Shown: positions 1-11,800 of the stretch, piece by piece
Position numbering within the stretch: position 1 is the stretch's first letter
Layout: each line of letters opens with the position of its first letter
Source of the DNA: Psococerastis gibbosa
Lineage: Eukaryota > Arthropoda > Insecta > Psocodea > Psocidae
DNA: 64,000 nt
Assembly: GCA_963971405.1 (NCBI GenBank)
Contig: OZ020485.1
Span: 496,001 to 560,000 of the forward strand
Reading direction: 5' to 3'
The notes under the pieces: generated by a model
What the model saw: the letters and a program-made list of their open reading frames with translations, nothing else
Told to the model about the DNA's origin: nothing
The model's database searches: none
Program-made: the position numbers and the translations under genes

Positions 1-336
1 TTAAAGGTCTTGATATGACACGGGTGTCTTAATTTGGCTTATTTAGGCTCACTGTATTGTAATTAACATTGAGCAATTGCTCCTGCGTGTTCATCGGTGT
101 ATATGTTGCTAAAAAAAATTCATTCGACAAGAATAAAAAAAATGGCTATTTACTTATTTTATTTTTTTTAAAGGTCTTGATATGATAAGGGTGTCTTCAT
201 TTTGCTTATTTTGGCTCATTGTATTGTACTTAACATTGAGCAATTGCTCCTGCGAGTTCATCGGTGTAAATGTAGCTAAAAAAAATTCATTCGACAAGAA
301 TAAGAAAAATAGCTATTTACTTATTTAATTTTTTTT

Positions 337-520
337 AAAGGTTTTAAAAAGATATAGGTGCCTTAATTTTGCTTATTTTGGCTATTTGCTTATTTAGGCT
401 CATTGTATTGTACTTAACATTGACCACTTGCTCCTGCGTGTTCATCGGTGTAAATGTAGCTACATAAAATTCATTCGACAAGAATACGAAAAATAGCTCT
501 ATACTTATTTTATTTTTTTT
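337..520 (+). repeat. 184-bp monomer variant with 17-bp internal duplication
   Basis: This monomer is 17 bp longer than the norm because a GCTTATTT-containing piece is repeated in tandem (GCTTATTTTGGCTATTT followed by GCTTATTTAGGCTCATT). The same version, usually followed by GACCACTTGCTCC and CTACATAAAATTC, recurs near 2400, 4920, 6935, 8290, 10470, 14655, 20840, 23860, 27540, 30560, 32411, 33770 and 35945. I did not see it in 36-64 kb, so it marks a family of related higher-order units. Confidence 0.9.
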
Positions 521-1019
521 AAAGGTCTTGATATGACACGGGTGTCTTAATTTGGCTTATTTTTGCTCATTGTATTGTAATAAACATTGAGCAATTGCTC
601 CTGCGTGTTCATCGGTGTAAATGTAGCTAAAAAAAATTCATTCGACAAGAATAAGAAAAATAGCTATTTACTTAATTTATTTTTTTAAAGGTTTTAAAAG
701 GATATAGGTGTCTTAATTTTGCTTATTTTGGCTCACTGTATTGTACTTGACATTGACCAATTGCTCCTGCGTGTTCATCGGTGTAAATGTGGCTAAAAAA
801 AATTCATTCGACAAGAATAAGAAAAATAGCTATTTACATATTTTATTTTTTTAAAGGTTTTAAAAAGATAAAGGTGTCTTAATTTTGCTTATTTTGGCTC
901 ATTGTATTGTAATTGACATTGAGAAATTGCTCCTGCGTGTTCAACGGTTTAAATGTTGCTAAAAAAAATTCATTCGACAAGAATAAAAAAAATAGCTATT
1001 TACTTATTTTATTTTTTTT

Positions 1020-1185
1020 AAAGGTCTTGATATGATAAGGGTGTCTTAATTTGGCTTATTTTGGCTCATTGTATTGTACTTAACATTGAGCAATTGCTCC
1101 TGCGTGTTCATCGGTGTAAATGTAGCTAAAAAAAATTCATTCGACAAGAATAAGAAAAATAGCTATTTACTTATTTTATTTTTTT
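1020..1185 (+). repeat. Representative satellite monomer (166 bp)
   Basis: This is one unit, taken from AAAGG to the base before the next AAAGG. It is about 29% GC. It holds three TTAA tetranucleotides or more, depending on how the joins are counted, one perfect 12-bp dyad (GAGCAATTGCTC), one A-run and one T-run about 55 bp apart. Most length variation between monomers comes from the T-run (seven or eight) and small changes around the start of the unit. Confidence 0.95.
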
Positions 1186-4100
1186 AAAGGTCTTAAAAAG
1201 ATATAGGTGTCTTAATTTTCCTTGTTTAGGTACATTGTGTAGTACTTAACATTGAGCAATTGCTCCTGCGTGTTCATCGGTGTAAATGTAGCTACAAAAA
1301 ATTCATTCGACAAGAATACGAAAAATAGCTATATACTTATTTTATTTTTTTTAAAGGTCTTGATATGATAAGGGTGTCTTAATTTTGCTTATTTTGGCTC
1401 ATTGTATTGCACTTGACATTAAACAATTGCTCCTGCGTGTTCATCGGTTTAAATGTTGCTAAAAAAAATTCATTCGACAAGAATACAAAAAATAGCTATA
1501 TACTTATTTTATTTTTTTTAAAGGTCTTGATATGATAAGGGTGTCTTAATTTTGCTTATTTTGGCTCATTGTATTGTACTTAACATTGAGCAATTGCTCC
1601 TGCGTGTTCATCGGTGTAAATGTAGCTAAAAAAAATTCATTCGACAAGAATAAGAAAAATAGCTATTTACTTATTTTATTTTTTTAAAGGTCTTGATATG
1701 ATAAGGGTGTCTTAATTTTGCTTATTTTGGCTCATTGTATTGTACTTAACATTGAGCAATTGCTCCTGCGTGTTCATCGGTGTAAATGTAGCTACAAAAA
1801 ATTCATTCGACAAGAATACGAAAAATAGCTATATACTTATTTTATTTTTTTTAAAGGTCTTGATATGATAAGGGTGTCTTAATTTTGCTTATTTTGGCTC
1901 ATTGTATTGTACTTGACATTAAACAATTGCTCCTGCGTGTTCATCGGTTTAAATGTTGCTAAAAAAAATTCATTCGACAAGAATACAAAAAATAGCTATA
2001 TACTTATTTTATTTTTTTTAAAGGTCTTGATATGATAAGGGTGTCTTAATTTTGCTTATTTTGGCTCATTGTGTTGTACTTAACATTGAGCAATTGCTCC
2101 TGCGTGTTCATCGGTGTAAATGTTGCTAAAAAAAATTCATTCGACAAGAATAAAAAAAATGGCTATTTACTTATTTTATTTTTTTTAAAGGTCTTGATAT
2201 GATAAGGGTGTCTTCATTTTGCTTATTTTGGCTCATTGTATTGTACTTAACATTGAGCAATTGCTCCTGCGAGTTCATCGGTGTAAATGTAGCTAAAAAA
2301 AATTCATTCGACAAGAATAAGAAAAATAGCTATTTACTTATTTAATTTTTTTTAAAGGTTTTAAAAAGATATAGGTGCCTTAATTTTGCTTATTTTGGCT
2401 ATTTGCTTATTTAGGCTCATTGTATTGTACTTAACATTGACCACTTGCTCCTGCGTGTTCATCGGTGTAAATGTAGCTACATAAAATTCATTCGACAAGA
2501 ATACGAAAAATAGCTCTATACTTATTTTATTTTTTTTAAAGGTCTTGATATGACACGGGTGTCTTAATTTGGCTTATTTTGGCTCATTGTATAGTAATTA
2601 ACATTGAGCAATTGCTCCTGCGTGTTCATCGGTGTAAATGTAGCTAAAAAAAATTCATTCGACAAGAATAAGAAAAATAGCTATTTACTTATTTTATTTT
2701 TTTTAAAGGTTTTAAAAAGATATAGGTGTCTTTATTTTGCTTATTTTGGCTCAATGTATTGTACTTAACATTGAGCAATTGTTCCTGCGTGTTCATCGGT
2801 GTAAATGTAGCTAAAAAAAATTCATTCGACAAGAATAAGAAAAATAGCTATTTACTTATTTTATTTTTCAAAAGGTCTTGATATGATAAGGGTGTGTTAA
2901 TTTTGCTTACTTTGGCTCACGGTATTCAACTTAACATTGAGCAATTGCTCCTGCGTGTTCATCGGTGTAAATGTAGCTAAAAAAAATTCATTCGACCAGA
3001 ATAAGAAAAATAGTTATTTACTTATTTTATTTTTTTTAAAGGTTTTAAAAAGATATAGGTGTCTTTATTTTGCTTATTTTGGCTCAATGTATTGTACTTA
3101 ACATTGAGCAATTGTTCCTGCGTGTTCATCGGTGTAAATGTAGCTAAAAAAAATTCATTCGACAAGAATAAGAAAAATAGCTATTTACTTATTTTATTTT
3201 TCAAAAGGTCTTGATATGATAAGGGTGTGTTAATTTTGCTTACTTTGGCTCACGGTATTCAACTTAACATTGAGCAATTGCTCCTGCGTGTTCATCGGTG
3301 TAAATGTAGCTAAAAAGAATTCATTCGACCAGAATAAGAAAAATAGCTATTTACTTATTTTATTTTTTTTAAAGGTTTTAAAAAGATATAGGTGTCTTTA
3401 TTTTGCTTATTTTGGCTCAATGTATTGTACTTAACATTGAGCAATTGTTCCTGCGTGTTCGTCGGTGTAAATGTAGCTAAAAAAAATTCATTCGACAAGA
3501 ATAAGAAAAATAGCTATTTACTTATTTTATTTTTTTTAAAGGTCTTAAAAAGATATAGGTGTCTTAATTTTGCTTATTTAGGCTCATTGTATTGTACTTA
3601 ACATTGGCCACTTGCTCCTGCGTGTCCATCGGTGTAAATGTAGCTACAAAAAATTCATTCGACAAGAATACGAAAAATAGCTCTATACTTATTTTATTTT
3701 TTTTAAAGGTCTTGATATGACACGGGTGTCTTAATTTGGCTTATTTTTGCTCATCGTATTGTAATTAACATTGAGCAATTGCTCCTGCGTGTTCATCGGT
3801 GTAAATGTAGTTAAAAAAAATTCATTCGACAAGAATAAGAAAAATAGCTATTTACTTATTTTATTTTTTTAAAGGTTTTAAAAGGATATAGGTGTCTTAA
3901 TTTTGCTTATTTTGGCTCACTGTATTGTACTTGACATTGAACAATTGCTCCTGCGTGTTCATCAGTTTAAATGTTGCTAAAAAAAATTCATTCGACAAGG
4001 ATAAAAAAAATGGCTATTTACTTATTTTATTTTTTTTAAAGGTCTTGATATGATAAGGGTGTCTTAATTTTGCTTATTTTGGCTCACTGTATTGAACTTA

Positions 4101-7100
4101 ACATTGAGCAATTGCTCCTGCGTGTTCATCGGTGTAAATGTAGCTAAAAAAAATTCATTCGACAAGAATAAGAAAAATAGCTATTTACTTATTTTATTTT
4201 TTTTAAAGGTTTTAAAAAGATATAGGTGTCGTTATTTTGCTTATTTTGGCTCAATGTATTGTACTTAACATTGAGCGATTGTTCCTGCGTGTTCATCGGT
4301 GTAAATGTAGCTAAAAAAAATTCATTCGACAAGAATAAGAAAAATAGCTATTTACTTATTTTATTTTTTTTAAAGGTCTTAAAAAGATATAGGTGTCTTA
4401 ATTTTGCTTATTTAGGCTCATTGTATTGTACTTAACATTGGCCACTTGCTCCTGCGTGTCCATCGGTGTAAATGTAGCTACAAAAAATTCATTCGACAAG
4501 AATACGAAAAATAGCTATATACTTATTTTATTTTTTTTAAAGGTCTTGATATGACACGGGTGTCTTAATTTGGCTTATTTAGGCTCACTGTATTGTAATT
4601 AACATTGAGCAATTGCTCCTGCGTGTTCATCGGTGTATATGTTGCTAAAAAAAATTCATTCGACAAGAATAAAAAAAATGGCTATTTACTTATTTTATTT
4701 TTTTTAAAGGTCTTGATATGATAAGGGTGTCTTCATTTTGCTTATTTTGGCTCATTGTATTGTACTTAACATTGAGCAATTGCTCCTGCGAGTTCATCGG
4801 TGTAAATGTAGCTAAAAAAAATTCATTCGACAAGAATAAGAAAAATAGCTATTTACTTATTTAATTTTTTTTAAAGGTTTTAAAAAGATATAGGTGCCTT
4901 AATTTTGCTTATTTTGGCTATTTGCTTATTTAGGCTCATTGTATTGTACTTAACATTGACCACTTGCTCCTGCGTGTTCATCGGTGTAAATGTAGCTACA
5001 TAAAATTCATTCGACAAGAATACGAAAAATAGCTCTATACTTATTTTATTTTTTTTAAAGGTCTTGATATGACACGGGTGTCTTAATTTGGCTTATTTTT
5101 GCTCATTGTATTGTAATAAACATTGAGCAATTGCTCCTGCGTGTTCATCGGTGTAAATGTAGCTAAAAAAAATTCATTCGACAAGAATAAGAAAAATAGC
5201 TATTTACTTAATTTATTTTTTTAAAGGTTTTAAAAGGATATAGGTGTCTTAATTTTGCTTATTTTGGCTCACTGTATTGTACTTGACATTGACCAATTGC
5301 TCCTGCGTGTTCATCGGTGTAAATGTGGCTAAAAAAAATTCATTCGACAAGAATAAGAAAAATAGCTATTTACATATTTTATTTTTTTAAAGGTTTTAAA
5401 AAGATAAAGGTGTCTTAATTTTGCTTATTTTGGCTCATTGTATTGTAATTGACATTGAGAAATTGCTCCTGCGTGTTCAACGGTTTAAATGTTGCTAAAA
5501 AAAATTCATTCGACAAGAATAAAAAAAATAGCTATTTACTTATTTTATTTTTTTTAAAGGTCTTGATATGATAAGGGTGTCTTAATTTGGCTTATTTTGG
5601 CTCATTGTATTGTACTTAACATTGAGCAATTGCTCCTGCGTGTTCATCGGTGTAAATGTAGCTAAAAAAAATTCATTCGACAAGAATAAGAAAAATAGCT
5701 ATTTACTTATTTTATTTTTTTAAAGGTCTTAAAAAGATATAGGTGTCTTAATTTTCCTTGTTTAGGTACATTGTGTAGTACTTAACATTGAGCAATTGCT
5801 CCTGCGTGTTCATCGGTGTAAATGTAGCTACAAAAAATTCATTCGACAAGAATACGAAAAATAGCTATATACTTATTTTATTTTTTTTAAAGGTCTTGAT
5901 ATGATAAGGGTGTCTTAATTTTGCTTATTTTGGCTCATTGTATTGCACTTGACATTAAACAATTGCTCCTGCGTGTTCATCGGTTTAAATGTTGCTAAAA
6001 AAAATTCATTCGACAAGAATACAAAAAATAGCTATATACTTATTTTATTTTTTTTAAAGGTCTTGATATGATAAGGGTGTCTTAATTTTGCTTATTTTGG
6101 CTCATTGTATTGTACTTAACATTGAGCAATTGCTCCTGCGTGTTCATCGGTGTAAATGTAGCTAAAAAAAATTCATTCGACAAGAATAAGAAAAATAGCT
6201 ATTTACTTATTTTATTTTTTTAAAGGTCTTGATATGATAAGGGTGTCTTAATTTTGCTTATTTTGGCTCATTGTATTGTACTTAACATTGTGCAATTGCT
6301 CCTGCGTGTTCATCGGTGTAAATGTAGCTACAAAAAATTCATTCGACAAGAATACGAAAAATAGCTATATACTTATTTTATTTTTTTTAAAGGTCTTGAT
6401 ATGATAAGGGTGTCTTAATTTTGCTTATTTTGGCTCATTGTATTGTACTTGACATTAAACAATTGCTCCTGCGTGTTCATCGGTTTAAATGTTGCTAAAA
6501 AAAATTCATTCGACAAGAATACAAAAAATAGCTATATACTTATTTTATTTTTTTTAAAGGTCTTGATATGATAAGGGTGTCTTAATTTTGCTTATTTTGG
6601 CTCATTGTGTTGTACTTAACATTGAGCAATTGCTCCTGCGTGTTCATCGGTGTAAATGTTGCTAAAAAAAATTCATTCGACAAGAATAAAAAAAATGGCT
6701 ATTTACTTATTTTATTTTTTTTAAAGGTCTTGATATGATAAGGGTGTCTTCATTTTGCTTATTTTGGCTCATTGTATTGTACTTAACATTGAGCAATTGC
6801 TCCTGCGAGTTCATCGGTGTAAATGTAGCTAAAAAAAATTCATTCGACAAGAATAAGAAAAATAGCTATTTACTTATTTAATTTTTTTTAAAGGTTTTAA
6901 AAAGATATAGGTGCCTTAATTTTGCTTATTTTGGCTATTTGCTTATTTAGGCTCATTGTATTGTACTTAACATTGACCACTTGCTCCTGCGTGTTCATCG
7001 GTGTAAATGTAGCTACATAAAATTCATTCGACAAGAATACGAAAAATAGCTCTATACTTATTTTATTTTTTTTAAAGGTCTTGATATGACACGGGTGTCT

Positions 7101-8849
7101 TAATTTGGCTTATTTTGGCTCATTGTATAGTAATTAACATTGAGCAATTGCTCCTGCGTGTTCATCGGTGTAAATGTAGCTAAAAAAAATTCATTCGACA
7201 AGAATAAGAAAAATAGCTATTTACTTATTTTATTTTTTTTAAAGGTTTTAAAAAGATATAGGTGTCTTTATTTTGCTTATTTTGGCTCAATGTATTGTAC
7301 TTAACATTGAGCAATTGTTCCTGCGTGTTCATCGGTGTAAATGTAGCTAAAAAAAATTCATTCGACAAGAATAAGAAAAATAGCTATTTACTTATTTTAT
7401 TTTTCAAAAGGTCTTGATATGATAAGGGTGTGTTAATTTTGCTTACTTTGGCTCACGGTATTCAACTTAACATTGAGCAATTGCTCCTGCGTGTTCATCG
7501 GTGTAAATGTAGCTAAAAAAAATTCATTCGACCAGAATAAGAAAAATAGTTATTTACTTATTTTATTTTTTTTAAAGGTTTTAAAAAGATATAGGTGTCT
7601 TTATTTTGCTTATTTTGGCTCAATGTATTGTACTTAACATTGAGCAATTGTTCCTGCGTGTTCATCGGTGTAAATGTAGCTAAAAAAAATTCATTCGACA
7701 AGAATAAGAAAAATAGCTATTTACTTATTTTATTTTTTTTAAAGGTCTTAAAAAGATATAGGTGTCTTAATTTTGCTTATTTAGGCTCATTGTATTGTAC
7801 TTAACATTGGCCACTTGCTCCTGCGTGTCCATCGGTGTAAATGTAGCTACAAAAAATTCATTCGACAAGAATACGAAAAATAGCTCTATACTTATTTTAT
7901 TTTTTTTAAAGGTCTTGATATGACACGGGTGTCTTAATTTGGCTTATTTAGGCTCACTGTATTGTAATTAACATTGAGCAATTGCTCCTGCGTGTTCATC
8001 GGTGTAAATGTTGCTAAAAAAAATTCATTCGACAAGAATAAAAAAAATGGCTATTTACTTATTTTATTTTTTTTAAAGGTCTTGATATGATAAGGGTGTC
8101 TTCATTTTGCTTATTTTGGCTCATTGTATTGTACTTAACATTGAGCAATTGCTCCTGCGAGTTCATCGGTGTAAATGTAGCTAAAAAAAATTCATTCGAC
8201 AAGAATAAGAAAAATAGCTATTTACTTATTTAATTTTTTTTAAAGGTTTTAAAAAGATATAGGTGCCTTAATTTTGCTTATTTTGGCTATTTGCTTATTT
8301 AGGCTCATTGTATTGTACTTAACATTGACCACTTGCTCCTGCGTGTTCATCGGTGTAAATGTAGCTACATAAAATTCATTCGACAAGAATACGAAAAATA
8401 GCTCTATACTTATTTTATTTTTTTTAAAGGTCTTGATATGACACGGGTGTCTTAATTTGGCTTATTTTGGCTCATTGTATAGTAATTAACATTGAGCAAT
8501 TGCTCCTGCGTGTTCATCGGTGTAAATGTAGCTAAAAAAAATTCATTCGACAAGAATAAGAAAAATAGCTATTTACTTATTTTATTTTTTTTAAAGGTTT
8601 TAAAAAGATATAGGTGTCTTTATTTTGCTTATTTTGGCTCAATGTATTGTACTTAACATTGAGCAATTGTTCCTGCGTGTTCATCGGTGTAAATGTAGCT
8701 AAAAAAAATTCATTCGACAAGAATAAGAAAAATAGCTATTTACTTATTTTATTTTTCAAAAGGTCTTGATATGATAAGGGTGTGTTAATTTTGCTTACTT
8801 TGGCTCACGGTATTCAACTTAACATTGAGCAATTGCTCCTGCGTGTTCA

Positions 8850-11800
8850 TCGGTGTAAATGTAGCTAAACAAAATTCATTCGACAAGAATAAGAAAAATA
8901 GCTATTTACTTATTTTATTTTTTTTAAAGGTTTTAAAAAGATATAGGTGTCTTTATTTTGCTTATTTTGGCTCAATGTATTGTACTTAACATTGAGCAAT
9001 TGTTCCTGCGTGTTCGTCGGTGTAAATGTAGCTAAAAAAAATTCATTCGACAAGAATAAGAAAAATAGCTATTTACTTATTTTATTTTTTTTAAAGGTCT
9101 TAAAAAGATATAGGTGTCCTAATTTTGCTTATTTAGGCTCATTGTATTGTACTTAACATTGGCCACTTGCTCCTGCGTGTCCATCGGTGTAAATGTAGCT
9201 ACAAAAAATTCATTCGACAAGAATACGAAAAATAGCTCTATACTTATTTTATTTTTTTTAAAGGTCTTGATATGACACGGGTGTCTTAATTTGGCTTATT
9301 TTTGCTCATTGTATTGTAATTAACATTGAGCAATTGCTCCTGCGTGTTCATCGGTGTAAATGTAGTTAAAAAAAATTCATTCGACAAGAATAAGAAAAAT
9401 AGCTATTTACTTATTTTATTTTTTTAAAGGTTTTAAAAGGATATAGGTGTCTTAATTTTGCTTATTTTGGCTCACTGTATTGTACTTAACATTGAACAAT
9501 TGCTCCTGCGTGTTCATCAGTTTAAATGTTGCTAAAAAAAATTCATTCGACAAGGATAAAAAAAATGGCTATTTACTTATTTTATTTTTTTTAAAGGTCT
9601 TGATATGATAAGGGTGTCTTAATTTTGCTTATTTTGGCTCACTGTATTGAACTTAACATTGAGCAATTGCTCCTGCGTGTTCATCGGTGTAAATGTAGCT
9701 AAAAAAAATTCATTCGACAAGAATAAGAAAAATAGCTATTTACTTATTTTATTTTTTTTAAAGGTTTTAAAAAGATATAGGTGTCGTTATTTTGCTTATT
9801 TTGGCTCAATGTATTGTACTTAACATTGAGCGATTGTTCCTGCGTGTTCATCGGTGTAAATGTAGCTAAAAAAAATTCATTCGACAAGAATAAGAAAAAT
9901 AGCTATTTACTTATTTTATTTTTTTTAAAGGTCTTAAAAAGATATAGGTGTCTTAATTTTGCTTATTTAGGCTCATTGTATTGTACTTAACATTGGCCAC
10001 TTGCTCCTGCGTGTCCATCGGTGTAAATGTAGCTACAAAAAATTCATTCGACAAGAATACGAAAAATAGCTATATACTTATTTTATTTTTTTTAAAGGTC
10101 TTGATATGACACGGGTGTCTTAATTTGGCTTATTTAGGCTCACTGTATTGTAATTAACATTGAGCAATTGCTCCTGCGTGTTCATCGGTGTAAATGTTGC
10201 TAAAAAAAATTCATTCGACAAGAATAAAAAAAATGGCTATTTACTTATTTTATTTTTTTTAAAGGTCTTGATATGATAAGGGTGTCTTCATTTTGCTTAT
10301 TTTGGCTCATTGTATTGTACTTAACATTGAGCAATTGCTCCTGCGAGTTCATCGGTGTAAATGTAGCTAAAAAAAATTCATTCGACAAGAATAAGAAAAA
10401 TAGCTATTTACTTATTTAATTTTTTTTAAAGGTTTTAAAAAGATATAGGTGCCTTAATTTTGCTTATTTTGGCTATTTGCTTATTTAGGCTCATTGTATT
10501 GTACTTAACATTGACCACTTGCTCCTGCGTGTTCATCGGTGTAAATGTAGCTACATAAAATTCATTCGACAAGAATACGAAAAATAGCTCTATACTTATT
10601 TTATTTTTTTTAAAGGTCTTGATATGACACGGGTGTCTTAATTTGGCTTATTTTTGCTCATTGTATTGTAATAAACATTGAGCAATTGCTCCTGCGTGTT
10701 CATCGGTGTAAATGTAGCTAAAAAAAATTCATTCGACAAGAATAAGAAAAATAGCTATTTACTTAATTTATTTTTTTAAAGGTTTTAAAAGGATATAGGT
10801 GTCTTAATTTTGCTTATTTTGGCTCACTGTATTGTACTTGACATTGACCAGTTGCTCCTGCGTGTTCATCGGTGTAAATGTGGCTAAAAAAAATTCATTC
10901 GACAAGAATAAGAAAAATAGCTATTTACATATTTTATTTTTTTAAAGGTTTTAAAAAGATAAAGGTGTCTTAATTTTGCTTATTTTGGCTCATTGTATTG
11001 TAATTGACATTGAGAAATTGCTCCTGCGTGTTCAACGGTTTAAATGTTGCTAAAAAAAATTCATTCGACAAGAATAAAAAAAATAGCTATTTACTTATTT
11101 TATTTTTTTTAAAGGTCTTGATATGATAAGGGTGTCTTAATTTGGCTTATTTTGGCTCATTGTATTGTACTTAACATTGAGCAATTGCTCCTGCGTGTTC
11201 ATCGGTGTAAATGTAGCTAAAAAAAATTCATTCGACAAGAATAAGAAAAATAGCTATTTACTTATTTTATTTTTTTAAAGGTCTTAAAAAGATATAGGTG
11301 TCTTAATTTTCCTTGTTTAGGTACATTGTGTAGTACTTAACATTGAGCAATTGCTCCTGCGTGTTCATCGGTGTAAATGTAGCTACAAAAAATTCATTCG
11401 ACAAGAATACGAAAAATAGCTATATACTTATTTTATTTTTTTTAAAGGTCTTGATATGATAAGGGTGTCTTAATTTTGCTTATTTTGGCTCATTGTATTG
11501 CACTTGACATTAAACAATTGCTCCTGCGTGTTCATCGGTTTAAATGTTGCTAAAAAAAATTCATTCGACAAGAATACAAAAAATAGCTATATACTTATTT
11601 TATTTTTTTTAAAGGTCTTGATATGATAAGGGTGTCTTAATTTTGCTTATTTTGGCTCATTGTATTGTACTTAACATTGAGCAATTGCTCCTGCGTGTTC
11701 ATCGGTGTAAATGTAGCTAAAAAAAATTCATTCGACAAGAATAAGAAAAATAGCTATTTACTTATTTTATTTTTTTAAAGGTCTTGATATGATAAGGGTG

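Larger units (their letters stand above)
1..7570 (+). repeat. Higher-order repeat, ~4.54-kb offset (about 27 monomers)
   Basis: The opening of the window, with its distinctive GACACGGGTG start and GTATATGTTGC variant, recurs at 4537, an offset of 4536 bp. The order of variant monomers then matches for about 3 kb. The two copies differ near their ends: the first holds a two-monomer unit (the CAAAAGG version plus its neighbour) twice, at about 2870 and 3200, while the second holds it once, at about 7400. This is a local two-monomer gain or loss. Confidence 0.85.

Noticed and set aside
120-140. CENP-B box-like site around TTCGACAAGAATACG
   Set aside because: TTCG is present, but the central A and the CGGG of the box are not at the required spacing in any monomer version I checked.
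3392-3601. 69-codon open frames recurring in the satellite (e.g. at 3392, 7595, 13131, 33071, 37607)
   Set aside because: They start with GTG or TTG rather than ATG, span more than one monomer, and recur only because the repeat recurs. Their low-complexity Leu/Lys/Asn translation has no recognisable domain.
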